Positions 13,785 to 25,256 of a DNA stretch of 64,000 nucleotides are shown here, one piece after another. Source of the stretch: Drosophila persimilis. Lineage: Eukaryota > Arthropoda > Insecta > Diptera > Drosophilidae. Both the position numbers and the translations under genes were made by a program. Position 1 is the stretch's first letter. Each line of letters begins with the position of its first letter. The stretch spans positions 21,478,001 through 21,542,000 of the forward strand of contig NW_020825289.1 in NCBI RefSeq assembly GCF_003286085.1, in the 5' to 3' direction. The notes beneath the pieces were generated by a model. The model was given only the letters and a program-made list of their open reading frames with translations. It ran no database searches and had not been told where the DNA came from.

Positions 13785-16700
13785 ATGCTCGACATGAAAC
13801 TTTGCGTAGTCTTTCTGCTGATCAGCAGCAGCTTTCTGCGGAGTGTCAGTCTCGGGCAGGGCCTGATCGACTCCGTCTGCCAGATGGCGCAGCTACATCG
13901 CCTCGAGTGTCAAGTGCATCGCGTGCAGACCGCCGACGGGTATCTCTTGAGTCTTCATCGCATTCCCGCGCCTCGCAACCAGAGCTGCCCCCGTGAGACC
14001 AGGGCCAGGCTGCGGCCCTTTGTGCTGATGCACGGACTCCTCGGCTCGGCCGCAGACTTCGTGACTGCGGGACGGGGCCAGGCTCTGGCAGTGGAGTTGC
14101 ACAGGCGATGGTTTGACGTCTGGCTGCCAAATGCCCGGGGAACAACGCACTCCCGTCGGCACCGCACTCTGCAGACGAGTCAGGCGCGGTTCTGGCAGTT
14201 CAGCTGGCACGAGATTGGCCTCTACGACCTGCCCGCCATCGTGGACCGTGTACTGGTAATGACAGGCCACCGGCAGGTACACTATGTGGGTCACTCGCAG
14301 GGAACCACTGTGCTGCTGGTGCTCCTGTCGCAGCGTCCCGAGTACAATTCGAAGTTTGCCAATGCGGCCCTAATGGCTCCCGTGGCCTTTCTCAAGCACC
14401 TGAGTAGTCCGCCGCTGCGTTTGCTGGCCAGCGACAGTTCTGGGGTCACCGTGCGTATATACTTGATGAGCGGACACATCACCAGAATGTGATCCTAGAA
14501 TCCGAACCCCTCCCCCCTTACAGATGCTACTCAACAAGCTGGGCCTCAACGAGCTGCTGTCCGCCACGGCGCTGACCCAGGGGGGGGCAGTTCTTCTGCA
14601 GTGCCACCCTGCCCACCTACACCCTCTGCACGCTCTTCACCTCCCTCTATGTGGGCTTCAGCGACTATCCAGTGGATCGTGTGAGTACGATTATATATGC
14701 GGGCCATAATTTAGCCAACAAAGCGGCCCCAAAACTTTTTTCTTGTTGTATGCAAAAGTTTTTATTGCACTCAGGAGTGGGACTGAACCAAAACCCCATG
14801 CTGCCACACACACACACACACATACAGGCAAATACACACATACAGACAGAGAGAAAGAGAAAAAGAGCGGAAGTGGAAGGTTGGAAGTTGGGGGAGAAGC
14901 CTTAGTTTTGGTAATAAAAGTTATTTGAATTTAAATGCGTAAACGAGCTGCTCCTACCGGGTCTCAGCTTCCTGGTTGGAAGTTAGGTCAGAACTATTGT
15001 GGATAGGAAGAGTGCAGATGGGTATATCGGTATGGGCTTAAAGTTTATAACCTTTGGACTGTAAATATCCAAACAATCGAGAACTGTGAGAAGGTCCGTC
15101 AGACATTCAATTGGATGAACAGATTTAATCCATATATATCTGTATATATATATATATATATACATATATGTATATATCTTTATTAAATAATCACATCATT
15201 AACCATTCAGAGCATCTGCATATAGACTCGACGGCACTTCAACCTTTTGTATATCTCCTATAATGTGCAGCCAAAAGGTACGCTAAACTTTTCCACTGCC
15301 CAACCGAACTATAACCCTTTCCAGGAATACACACACACGCACAGTTCCCCACCGCCTGTTCCGCTGGCGAGGCTAACTAGAGTATAACATACATTACGTA
15401 TACGGCACGCTGCCTTAAACACTTTTTGTTTCCCTCTGGCATGCGAATGGTACACTCGGTACATTTGAATTTTGTTTTGCTGTGAAATATGGCGAATAAA
15501 TCGCGCCCGTGCAACGAAAGAAAAAACTTTATGGCTTATCTGTGTGTTCGCCATGTTACGGGGGCGCGTGCTTAAAAGGCTTACCTATCCGACTGGAGTG
15601 AGTCTGTTGGAGTGTGCCTGGTGTATGTGGCATGCTCCGGACGGACGCCAAGTGCCGCTTGTTAGTTATTAGGGTAAGGGCTTGGGCCAATTGGTTTTTG
15701 GGCCACGCCAATGCTGCCGAAGCCGGATGTTCACTTTTTATAGTTGCCAAGAGACAGTGAAAAAATGGTTGGAAACTGTTGGGGAATATAACTCTAAAGA
15801 CTCTTTCCATATGCAGCCATAAACAAGCATTTAAAACGATGAATAAAACACAGTATAACTTAAACAAAACACTGCCCTCAAAAAGTACAACATAAAAAAT
15901 TGATCGTTCATGAAATATGCAACAATGGAAACGCAATCAATTTATTATAAATAAATACGATTTGTCCGATTTCTGAGAGTCTTAATAGCTTCAAATCAAA
16001 GAAAGTTTTATCGCAGGAATTTCAGAATATTGTATTTTATTTCAATACCAATTCCAAGCGAATCCCTTCAATTGATGACTCTTCCTCCCAGGGAAGAACC
16101 AAAAGAAAACCAGTTTCCCTGTACATGAATAAGTTTGTCAATTTGAAACTTCAACGCCGAAACTTCGGAGCGCCAAACGGAGGCAAGTCAACAGCAATTT
16201 GGCAGCAACTGCCACTTGACACAGGAATCACTAAGTGCAACCGCGTGCCATATCTGTCGGATCGTCATGGCTTCCATAAAAAAGTCAACAAACTAGTCAC
16301 TGCAACCAGTAAAAAAAATAAAAATAAAAGGAGAATATATGGCTAAGCAAATAGGGAGCAAAGACGCTCAGAGTTGAGCAAATGGAGCGAGGCGATGGCG
16401 ATGGCGATGGCGATACTTGCGACAACTGTCGAACATGCCACACCATACAGATAGACGTCCGAATAAATATTTGTGCATATTTAGTAGGAGCGGGCTGCCC
16501 CTCAAGCCGGGGCCCGCATGGAGTTCAACAGACTTGGCCAACAGCAATGCTGCAATGCGTCGAGTAAGATTCGAGAGGGAATAAAGAATGTACAGAAAAA
16601 CGCAAGCGAATAATCATGGGGAAGGGGCAAAGAAACACTCTGGAAACACAAACAAGCTGGCGGCACAAAAATTGCTCGTATTTGCCACAAGTTGCAAGCT

Positions 16701-18317
16701 GGTTGCAACAAAAATAACAACAACTGTCGTGTGGAAATGCAACGGCCAGGCGGAAAATCAAATAAACATCAAAATAGCAACAAAAAAACAAAAACAAAAA
16801 ATATGTCGCCGCAGGACGCAGAGCGACACTCAACGGGCAAGGAGACGCGCGACGACAGGACGCGACACTACTCCACACGACGCCCCACGACGCATGCAAC
16901 GTTTCAATGGCTTGTCATGGAAATTTAAAGTCGCTGGATTTACATAAAATACTACAGTTAAAAACTCCATTCAAGAGTCGTTGCGGCATGGAAAAAGAAT
17001 GCCACAAACATGCAGTCGACATCCACAAAAAGTGACCAAGTTTTTGCGGATATTCCAAATGAATATCCCATTCGTATTCAATCAAGCAGCGATTTTTTCG
17101 TTTTAAATTAAACTTTTTCGATAGAGTTTAATAGTATCAAAGGAAAAATTGGCAAGATGTTTATTCAGTGTTTTTGGGGAATAGAAAAACTAGGCGGAGA
17201 TGTCTTGTCAAATAAATGCGTAGAATAAAAATCAATTAATCAATTGTGGAATTCTGCAAGTGTAATTTAAGAAAAATTGTACGAAAGATAAGCAGAATGA
17301 GAATCTATGTCCGACTCTCTTAATAACAATATTAATGGAAGCTTTTTAATCTTCCGACTCTTGCTCTTAGTTTAATTTATCCACCCCAAATCAATCTTAA
17401 TGAGTTTCAATTTTAAATGGAAAATTCCTTTGCATTTTCCTTAATCAAAAGCTGATCAACAAATAAGCAGCTAATTTCTAAACAAATAATAAAAATTCCA
17501 AGCAACGGTCAGAGCAGCCATCAAAGCGAACGGACCTCCTAGCCTTTGGCCTGCGACCTCGCTTCAGTGTTTGCTCATGTGTGTTTGTGTGTATGTGTGT
17601 ATGTGTGTGTGCTTGTGTGGACTTCCGTATGCTTTGTGTCGCAATGAAACGGAAATAGCAGCCTGAACACACACCGATACGCCGGCCGACACACACATGA
17701 ATGGTCGAGAGGTCGTATATCCGGCTTCATATCATACAATTTAAACGTTTTGGAAGTTTAAGCCTAACAATATGGCTTCATGCTTGCCTCTGCTTTGGCT
17801 TTTGCCTTTCACAGAGCCTCTTGCCACGCATCCTGGAGACGATTCCGGCGGGCATCTCGCGTGGCCAGTTGCAGCACTTCGGGCAGCTCATCAATAGCGG
17901 TAAGTCGGAGAGATGACATATGCCTGATGCGAGTGGGGAAGGTAATCCTTCTCCATCCTGCTGATGTCTCTCTCCGTTTCATCCGCAGGCAAATTCCAGC
18001 AATACGACTATCGTTCGCCAAGGCTGAACAGCCTGCGATATGGCCAGCCCACGCCCCCCTCATATCGGTTGAGGAATGTTCGCCTCCAGCTGCAGATCTT
18101 TCATGGTACTCGCGATGCCTTGTCCAGTCAGGCGGATGTACAGCGACTGGTTAACGAGCTGCGCCAGAGCCGTACGCGGCTGTATCAGGTTCCAGGCTAC
18201 AATCACATTGACTTTCTGTTTGCCGTCACTGCCTCGCAATTGGTTTATGAGCGCATCATTCAACAGGCCTGGCAACTGGATGCAACAGCAGCAGCAGTAG
18301 CACTCCAGGGTAGATGA
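13785..18317 (+). CDS. Secreted acid lipase (AB-hydrolase lipase family), with an apparent +1 frameshift
   Basis: Four coding exons: 13785-14450, 14524-14680, 17815-17899 and 17989-18317. The start ATG opens a signal peptide (MLDMKLCVVFLLISSSFL). Family marks of gastric/lysosomal acid lipases follow: the entry domain with a 'tadGYLLSLHRIP' type motif, the oxyanion-side VLMHGLLGSAADF, the LPNARGTTHSRRH block, the nucleophile elbow GHSQG, a late catalytic Asp (HGTRDALSS) and His (GYNHIDFLF). Such enzymes hydrolyse triacylglycerols or sterol esters outside the cell or in lysosomes. Intron 2 is long (3.1 kb). Exon 2 is 157 nt, one base more than the frame allows: a run of eight G at 14580-14587 carries one G too many, and the frame downstream of it encodes the expected GGQFFCSATLPTYTL. 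Without the extra base the protein would be 411 aa. It is either an assembly error or a real lesion. Probable ortholog: one of the 2R acid lipases of D. melanogaster. Confidence 0.85.
14681..17814. other. Large intron of the acid lipase
   Basis: The intron runs from GTGAGT at 14681 to the acceptor CTTTCACAG at 17806-17814. It contains a CA run near 14804-14823 and a TA run near 15143-15162. Open frames inside are short and without codon bias, and I see no nested gene. Confidence 0.7.
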
Positions 18318-18732
18318 TGGTGATGATGATGAATTACAGTGGTAGAGGGACAGCAATGATACTTTTAATCTATTTTATCAATAGGTTTAATCGTCTTAGT
18401 CGTGGAAATATTCATTATAGTTTGTTACACTCATAGCTTGTTATGGGGAAAACAAAATCTAAACTAAAAATAATCAAAAGAAAAACCTTGCTAAACAGAC
18501 CTCAAAAGCTTCATTCTTTACACGTCGTATTTAGGTAAGTCATTATACATATACATATATATTTACTATGAAGAACTGGAATAGATGCACTGTCTGCACC
18601 GCCTACATCGCCTGCCTATGTACCAGTGTGCCTGGTGGGTCCCTTGGATTGGAGTCGTGTTTTCCGGGTATGGGGATATGTGTACCCTGTTCAAGGGAGA
18701 GTGGTACTGTGGGTGTATAGGTGGGAGGCAGA
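18318..18732. other. Intergenic space between two convergent genes
   Basis: The lipase (+) and the HECT ligase (-) end toward each other here. The stretch should hold both 3' UTRs. No clear canonical AATAAA was found on either strand; nothing else is visible. Confidence 0.6.
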
Positions 18733-21700
18733 TTAGCTGAGCTCGAATCCCACACCGGACTGTATGGCATAGAGCAGCTTTTCGCGCATTTGTTCCACAG
18801 TATTAAATGGCGGCAACTTCAGCAGATTGGTGCAGGTGCTGGCCGTAGGCAAGCGCTCCATATCTCCAGCATTTTGTATGAAGAATGGAGGATCCAGGTC
18901 CTGCAAACGATATTTAATATAAGATAAAACAGGTTCAAATGAAATTCCATCTAGTGGTCAAACCTTAAAACCCAACAACGGTGGCCTAGAACAGCTGGTA
19001 ACGAACTTTAGCAGCTGCCTGCGCTGCAGGTCATCGAAGCCCTCTAATGCCTCCCAGAAGGCCACAATCGAGGGATGCTCCGGCGTGTATTCGCCGCCGT
19101 ACTTGCAGTGCTTCTTGAGATCCTCCAGATCGATCGGAATCTCAGCACCAGAGATGAGTATTTGCAGCTCCTTGTTGCTGAACATGTACAGCCATTCGAT
19201 GGGCAGGACATTGGACAGACCCTTGCGGAAGGCATTGCAGTGGCGACGTATCTGGACATTGAGCTTATAGTCGGCTATCAGCTGGATATACTCAATGCGA
19301 TTCGAGTTGGTCACCGGAGTGCTCTGGCCCTGCGGCTTCAGCTCGACAATCTGTGTCTGTCCCAGAGAGCTGCTGGCCACGGTGAAATCCAAATTCAATT
19401 CACTGACATCCCCCGTATAGTCTTTTAAGTACAACAGATTGCGATATAGTTCCGGATCCAGCGAGGCCAACTGATGTATGTCCACATCCGAGTATTTGCC
19501 AGCCAGTTTTGTCAGGAAGAACTCAGCCAGCGGCAGCTCCACGAGCAGATTCTCGTATATCGCCTTGCCCAGAATGCGACCAATGAAATAGTAATGCTTC
19601 TCAAAGTCGCCAAAAAGATCCGCCACATTCGGATTCGGATAAAGCTTGTTGTCCGTGGTTACCCTGGTAATGCCAATATAATGAATAAAGGGATTTCCCC
19701 CTTGGGTATAAGTAATGTCCTCACATGAAAAAACCCCGATTGGGATCGAATGCAGATTTGATAAGCTCTGATAGGAATTCGCGAAAAACTCCGCCGCCAT
19801 CAATGCCCGCCTCATCCAAACCCAGCGAAGAGACAAACTGTATGCGGAATTTCGGACGTAGATCCGGCTCTGTAAGAAAGATCATTTCATTAATATCAAA
19901 CATTATGGAATAGGAGGGGAGAGCATACCATTCTCCGGGCGCAGCTTGTCGTAGGCATCTTCATATAGATGCGTCCGCCGGACAGTGATCATAATGGAGG
20001 GACCCTGGAGGAAGGCTTGCAAATGGCCCTGTACTCGCATCTTGTTGGCTGCCACCAGACCTTGAAGAATGCTCACACGCTTGCTGAAGGCCACCACAAA
20101 TGGTATCTCGCGCAGAATGGTTATTGAGCGTATCTGCTTGGTGGACATGGGCGGACCGTTCTCGAAGTCTTCGCGTGTAAAGTCCCGGATCGGTTGAAAG
20201 GGACGAATGCCGCGCAAACGGCTGCTATGAGTCAGGGGAAGATCGGTTGGCCTGTCGAGCGGCAGGTCCAATCGGCTGACAGTCCAGTGCGACTCCGGAC
20301 AGAAGCCCATGCGTAGGTCACGCGTGTGTATCTGGTTGAGCACAAAGACCACAACATTGAGCAGATTGGCCCAGATCTGCTTCTGATGACGCAGCTTTTT
20401 GTCATCGGCCTCTGTGTGGCCCAACACGCTGCGATAGTTGGCCAAATTGCTGCGCGTTTCTGGAAAGGCCAGCTCCACGAGGCCCAGACTAATGTCCTTG
20501 AGCGTCTTCGACATTTGCACAATCTCCGCAATAGAGAATGGCATCAGTCGAACGTGCGTCGTCGGCATCAGCTTGTTCTCCACAAACTCTACATCGTGCA
20601 GAGTGGGCAGCAGACGTCCAAAGAGCATACAAAACGTGGCCAACAGTGGAATGGTGCGATCCACTCCTTGCTGCTTCGCTGTGGAAATGCGAAAGAAATG
20701 GCAATTTGTAATGGAACCAAAGAAGCTTAGTCTTTCATTTTAAAGAACACTTACGCACAACCCCCTTGGAAATGAGGGTAAGCGGTGCTGAGAAGCCCAG
20801 CTGTGTGGATTCGGCGGCCAGCTTGAACCATACGGCGCGTATAAACTTCGGAGTGAAGGCCAGAGTGTAGAGCAGCCTGCAAGTGCGAAAGTTTACTTAA
20901 CTGAATGCCACTATTGACCATATTCTCACTTATATTCGAAGACTGCGTGTTTGTTGTAGATCATTAGGTTGTGGCAGATCTCGCAGAGGGCGTAGATCAG
21001 TTGGCTGTGCTCGATATGAGGATCAAGTTGCTGGACAATAAAATCCACGCGCTCCGTTTCGTTCAGTGTGGCTATAGACTCCAGCAGACAGTCACGCTCC
21101 TTGCTGCTTAGTTCCGCGCTCGTGCGGCATGTCTGTTCCATATCGTAGTCTAGTGTGTGAGCGACTGGCTGGTCCTCCTCTTCCTCCTCATCCGATTCAT
21201 TGTCGCTGTCCACATGCCGATGCGGGGCATTGGCATGCGTTCGTAGAGTGGACTTGGGAAGGAGCAGAATGTTGGGCATCATTTCGGCTATGATTCGCAC
21301 GTAGACAGTGAGCAGTGAACTCTGCTGCAATGTGGCTGCAGACACAAGACAATTTATGATGGATATTTGATCCGGGTACTCAAATACAATATTTTTGTAG
21401 CGACCTACCCAGCTGCCTGCGGTCGAGCACCAAGAGAGAGCTAAGTAAGAATGAGGTAAACAAGGCATCCATTGGTTGGGCCACGGTTTGCTTAGCGCCG
21501 CCGCTGCCCGTGTCTGCTCCATGGAACAAGAAGCTGCGCCGACTGGAGGCACTATCTGACTCCGATGTCGCAGTCACCGCTGCTGTTTCCAGGAGATCGA
21601 TGAGCGAGCGCATCAGCAGATCGAAGGGGAACTCTGGACATTCTGCCAGGCAGGGGAGTACGAAAGAACGTATGGCATCCGTGTGGGGCGTGGCCAGGAT

Positions 21701-22559
21701 ATCCTTTATGAAATTCTGGCACACGAGCAATGACACGGGCAATACTTGGCCCCCATTACAGGCTCGTTTGGCCACTGCCAACGGACGCAGCAGCAAATGG
21801 AGTAGGGCATCGGCCTGCGGACTGGGGGCATGCAGCGTTTCCCCATCCAGCGGCGGGCATTTTTCATCCAGCAGCCTGCGCAAGCGAAGGAAGTAGTTGC
21901 GTGCGATTAGGAACCCAAACACACGCTCCAAATATTTGAACAGCAATGTCTCATCGTTCACATAGCGTTCCACGGAGGTGACGGTTGTGAAGGTTTCCAG
22001 CATTCGCAGGGGAATGGCCTGGGGAACCTGGGAGAGTGTCAGCTGGAGCAGGCAAGCGTCTAGGAGCTTGCATACACGAAACAGCCATATCGGATCCGAG
22101 GCTGAATGCTGCAATAGGCGGCCAGGGCTACGCAGGATTTGTTGACAGACTTCAATCTGGAAAAGCAAAGCATAACCCGGCTAGCGAGTGGAATATGTAA
22201 TTGAAAGTTTTACGAGATCATACCAAACGTTCGCCGTCCTTGGCTTCGCGACTACTGTAGAAGAAGTTCAGGCGACGCAACAGAAAATTAAGACTCTCAT
22301 CCTCCGTCAGGCGGTGGCGATGAACCTGGAGGTATACGTCAAAGGCCTCACGCTCCGCCCTTTTGAGACGCTGGCGATGAATGAAAGAACGGGCATAGGA
22401 CTGCAGCACCACGGCGCCGTTGGCCTTCTGGCGCAGCTCATTGCGTTTCTGTCGCTCCTCGGCTGCTTTTCGAATCACAGTCTCCCGGTCGTGTGTATGC
22501 GAAGCGCCACCAAGACTTTGCACCGGACGACGACGGTACTCGCCATCGAATCCAAACAT
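18733..22559 (-). CDS. UBE3C-type HECT E3 ubiquitin ligase (CG3356-like)
   Basis: Eight coding exons on the minus strand (22224-22559, 21409-22156, 20930-21335, 20755-20876, 19929-20678, 19725-19869, 18964-19663, 18733-18900) sum to 1,124 codons plus stop. The N-terminus ([12 protein letters not shown]) is followed by an IQ-like helix ([18 protein letters not shown]), as in UBE3C. An acidic patch ([13 protein letters not shown]) lies mid-protein. The last third is the HECT domain: [56 protein letters not shown], and near the C-terminus the active-site Cys ([12 protein letters not shown], about residue 1092), with the terminal acyl-type tail VGFELS. The family transfers ubiquitin to proteasome-bound substrates and extends chains. 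The small intron at 19664-19724 is easy to miss because it is open in one frame; removing it restores [15 protein letters not shown]. The next gene upstream, cN-IIIB, lies on the same strand. Confidence 0.95.
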
Positions 22560-23243
22560 GACGCTGCACTTGTCTTGGTTTAATATTGAAGTTGTTCCGT
22601 CTTGTTTCTATTACGTTCCTGTTGTTGTTGTTATTGTGGTTGCCAGCAGCTGATCTCGTTCTCTTTACTACCTCGCACCACCTTCCTAGGACATTATTCA
22701 CACTTTCAAAAATAGACGCAACACGAAACAGTTTGCAAAAAAGGCACTGTGGCAGAGGGCCTTGCTCTATAATCTTCACTTGAACAACTGAGCTACCTAT
22801 CAAATTTAAATGCATAAAATAAAATATCTAATTGCAAGTTTTCGTATGTATTTTTCTGGCATAGATGTCGATATCATTCCAGCTATCTTGTCGTCAGCTG
22901 TCCACCTCTAAGTTAAACCAAACTGGCAGTGGACCATCTCTAAGCGTCTGTTAATGGCGACTGTTAACGATGCTGTGTTAACAGACCTGAAATATTTCGT
23001 TTTTTTTTTTAAATATATACTAAATAAAATTGAATAAATAATTTTGTAGCACAACGTTGTCATTTAATATGGTGTGAATTTCTGTTAGAATGGATGAAAT
23101 GGTTAAATCTAAACCACTTAATTAGTAGCTTCTGCTGTGTGTTTGTGTTTGCTAATACAATTTAACACTTATTCCTGCTAATGAGAAAGCAGGAACGTTT
23201 TTTGAGTACGATACAAACGGACTACGTATTTTTGTCCGAGGTT
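22560..23243. promoter_or_regulatory. Upstream flank of the HECT ligase and 3' flank of cN-IIIB
   Basis: Both genes are read leftward, so this interval holds the promoter and 5' UTR of the HECT ligase and the 3' UTR of cN-IIIB. An inverted repeat with 9-nt arms (GTCTGTTAA at 22946-22954, TTAACAGAC at 22978-22986) encloses a further GTTAAC site. No TATA box is obvious. Confidence 0.45.
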
Positions 23244-24200
23244 TCAAAGGGTGCTCTGCGTTGTGGCCTGCTGCTTCAGCTGGTGCTGCTTTTCGATGAG
23301 AGCGAGCAAGGCCCGGGGCACATCCATTGTTTGATCATCCACCAAGACGATATCAAATGTCTTCATGTACTTATCCATATTGGCCTCCACATGTTCGAAA
23401 AGGAAACCAATTTTTATGATATGCGAAGAGGCCGGAACGCCGGAGGCCATGTCAGCGTCTCCTAGGGAATCCCCCATCACGATGATGTGGTCGCGTGTGT
23501 GGACCAGGTTGTAATACTCACTGCCGTCCAGGACAGTTTCGTTCTTGTTGAAGGTGTGTATCATGGGCTGCTGGAAGCCGTCCAAAAGTCCATTGCGAAA
23601 TTGCAGGAAATTCGACACCACCTTTACATTGGGATGCATCACATTTGCCTGGCGCAACAAGGAGACCACAGAGTTGCCCAGTCCGGCGGAGAAAACCAAT
23701 GTAGGAATGCCCAAGCGCTGTAGATCGGCAAAAAACTCATGAGTACGGTCACGTAGCGCGTTTTTATACTTGCTGGCAATCTGATCTATTTCTGATTGAT
23801 CGAAGGGGAAGCCGGTGGCCAGCGCACCAGACTTGGTCCACCATTCGACCATGTACTGAACCTTCTCGGGGATGGGCATGTGCGGATCGATCTCAATTGG
23901 CCTGTACTTATGGTATAGTTTGTCCGACTCCGTTTTGAAGCTATCGGGCAGCGACTGGCAGGCGTTGAAGATCCCAAAACTGGAGGGCACCACACTGCCG
24001 TCCTCAGTTCGCTGTTTGGTGATTGTATAGTCAAAGTCCGACACAAGTTGCATGCGCTCCGGGCCGCCCTGTACGAACTCATTGATGATGCGCTCCACCT
24101 TGGAGGGATCTAGCATGCGACAGTGGTCCTGCATCAGCACCGGAATGTCCTGGATGCGCAGGCTTGGCTTGGTGGTTTCTTGCTTCTCCTCACAGCCCAT
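23244..24200 (-). CDS. cN-IIIB: Cytosolic 5'-nucleotidase III B (7-methylguanosine phosphate-specific)
   Basis: An intronless frame of 318 aa that starts MGCEEKQETTKPSLRIQDIP. I chose the ATG at 24198-24200; the upstream in-frame extension lacks an ATG. It has the HAD-family nucleotidase motifs: the DFDYTIT block with the nucleophile Asp and acid/base Asp, the substrate-site EWWTKSG region, the FSAGLGNSV Ser motif, and the metal-binding MGDSLGDADMASG near the C-terminus. Family members remove phosphate from CMP and, in flies, from m7GMP, which clears cap breakdown products from the cytosol. Sequence and length match D. melanogaster cN-IIIB closely from memory. The N-terminal Met-Gly-Cys could be acylated, but residue 6 is Lys, so I would not claim it. 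Neighbours on the same strand are the HECT ligase and ocm, as in D. melanogaster 60B. Confidence 0.96.
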   Translation of the reverse strand: MGCEEKQETTKPSLRIQDIPVLMQDHCRMLDPSKVERIINEFVQGGPERMQLVSDFDYTITKQRTEDGSVVPSSFGIFNACQSLPDSFKTESDKLYHKYRPIEIDPHMPIPEKVQYMVEWWTKSGALATGFPFDQSEIDQIASKYKNALRDRTHEFFADLQRLGIPTLVFSAGLGNSVVSLLRQANVMHPNVKVVSNFLQFRNGLLDGFQQPMIHTFNKNETVLDGSEYYNLVHTRDHIIVMGDSLGDADMASGVPASSHIIKIGFLFEHVEANMDKYMKTFDIVLVDDQTMDVPRALLALIEKQHQLKQQATTQSTL

Positions 24201-25256
24201 GTTAGTTTTCTCGGACACAAACAGAAAGACGTCTGCGTTTTAACGGCGCGAACGTTGATATGGAAAAATTGTCGCTGACTGCACCGATGGAAATTCGCTG
24301 GGGAAGGGAGCTTTCGATTCAGCAGTATCTGCAAATGTTATAGTGGTTAAGCGAATTAGTGCCGTCGCCTATATCCCGATATTTTTGCTTCCCCTGCACT
24401 TATGTATGTCAGCAAATACGATTATGTGAATGTGGTTGCGCGTTGGTCGTTCTATATTATGTGTGGCTGACCTTGGTTGTGGTTTTTTTTAAATTTGACA
24501 ATTCAATTGCTTTGCTTTGCCGCCTCCAATTTCCCCCCTATACCAGTACGAATGAATGCGTGGGCGCTTATCAGCTGACTATCGAAGCTTTAATATGACA
24601 AGCTTTTTATTTATATATCATATGAGCAAAAACAATGCGGAACAACGCTGTGTAAACAATCAGCTTATTTAACTTGTACTCGCGTCGCGCGGTTTTTGCA
24701 ATAAAAACTACGAACAGCTGTTGATTGCAGCAATTTCTGGAACGCTGTGGAACTGAAACTAACTTATCGAAATCCAAGCAACAGCTGTGAAGGGCCTGAA
24801 AACAAATCAATTTGAATTGAAAAAACAACGAACTGTGTGAAATAGTTTAGTTGGAAACATTTGCTTTCCAAAGAAAGAAAGCACACAATCTAATATATAT
24901 AAATAGTTCTGCAACCAACTTTCAGATAGCTGAAGCCAAGTGGAACTGGAACAAAGAAACAGCTGGCCAGCGGTCGAACGAAATGAATTTAAATCCACAT
25001 TTTTATAAACTTAAACTTATGTAAATAAAAAAATAGCTTAGAGATAAAAAACATTGGATCATGATCAACTTAAGTTACAAACTAGATAGTTTACATATTT
25101 CATATGTATCAGACAGACATACGATACGATGATGAGCGTGATTGGTAAAGTATGTGCAGTATATAGCATATACATAGTTCTTAAAACTAAACAAAAAGTG
25201 TTTTTGTTCATGTAATGAGACGACAGCAGTGGTTTTTTCTTTTCCTATTTTTGGGA
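24201..25256. other. Intergenic stretch: cN-IIIB 5' flank and ocm 3' flank
   Basis: AT-rich DNA between two genes read leftward. It should contain the cN-IIIB promoter and 5' UTR (right of 24200) and the ocm 3' UTR (left of 25257). Open frames here are short and unbiased. Nothing further is recognised. Confidence 0.55.

Noticed and set aside
19664-19724. In-frame-looking extension of the HECT domain ([14 protein letters not shown])
   Set aside because: It is a 61-nt intron with GTGAGG and ACCAG ends; removing it restores the conserved [15 protein letters not shown].
20326-20743. Plus-strand open frames within the HECT ligase
   Set aside because: They overlap well-supported HECT ligase exons on the other strand and have no independent support.
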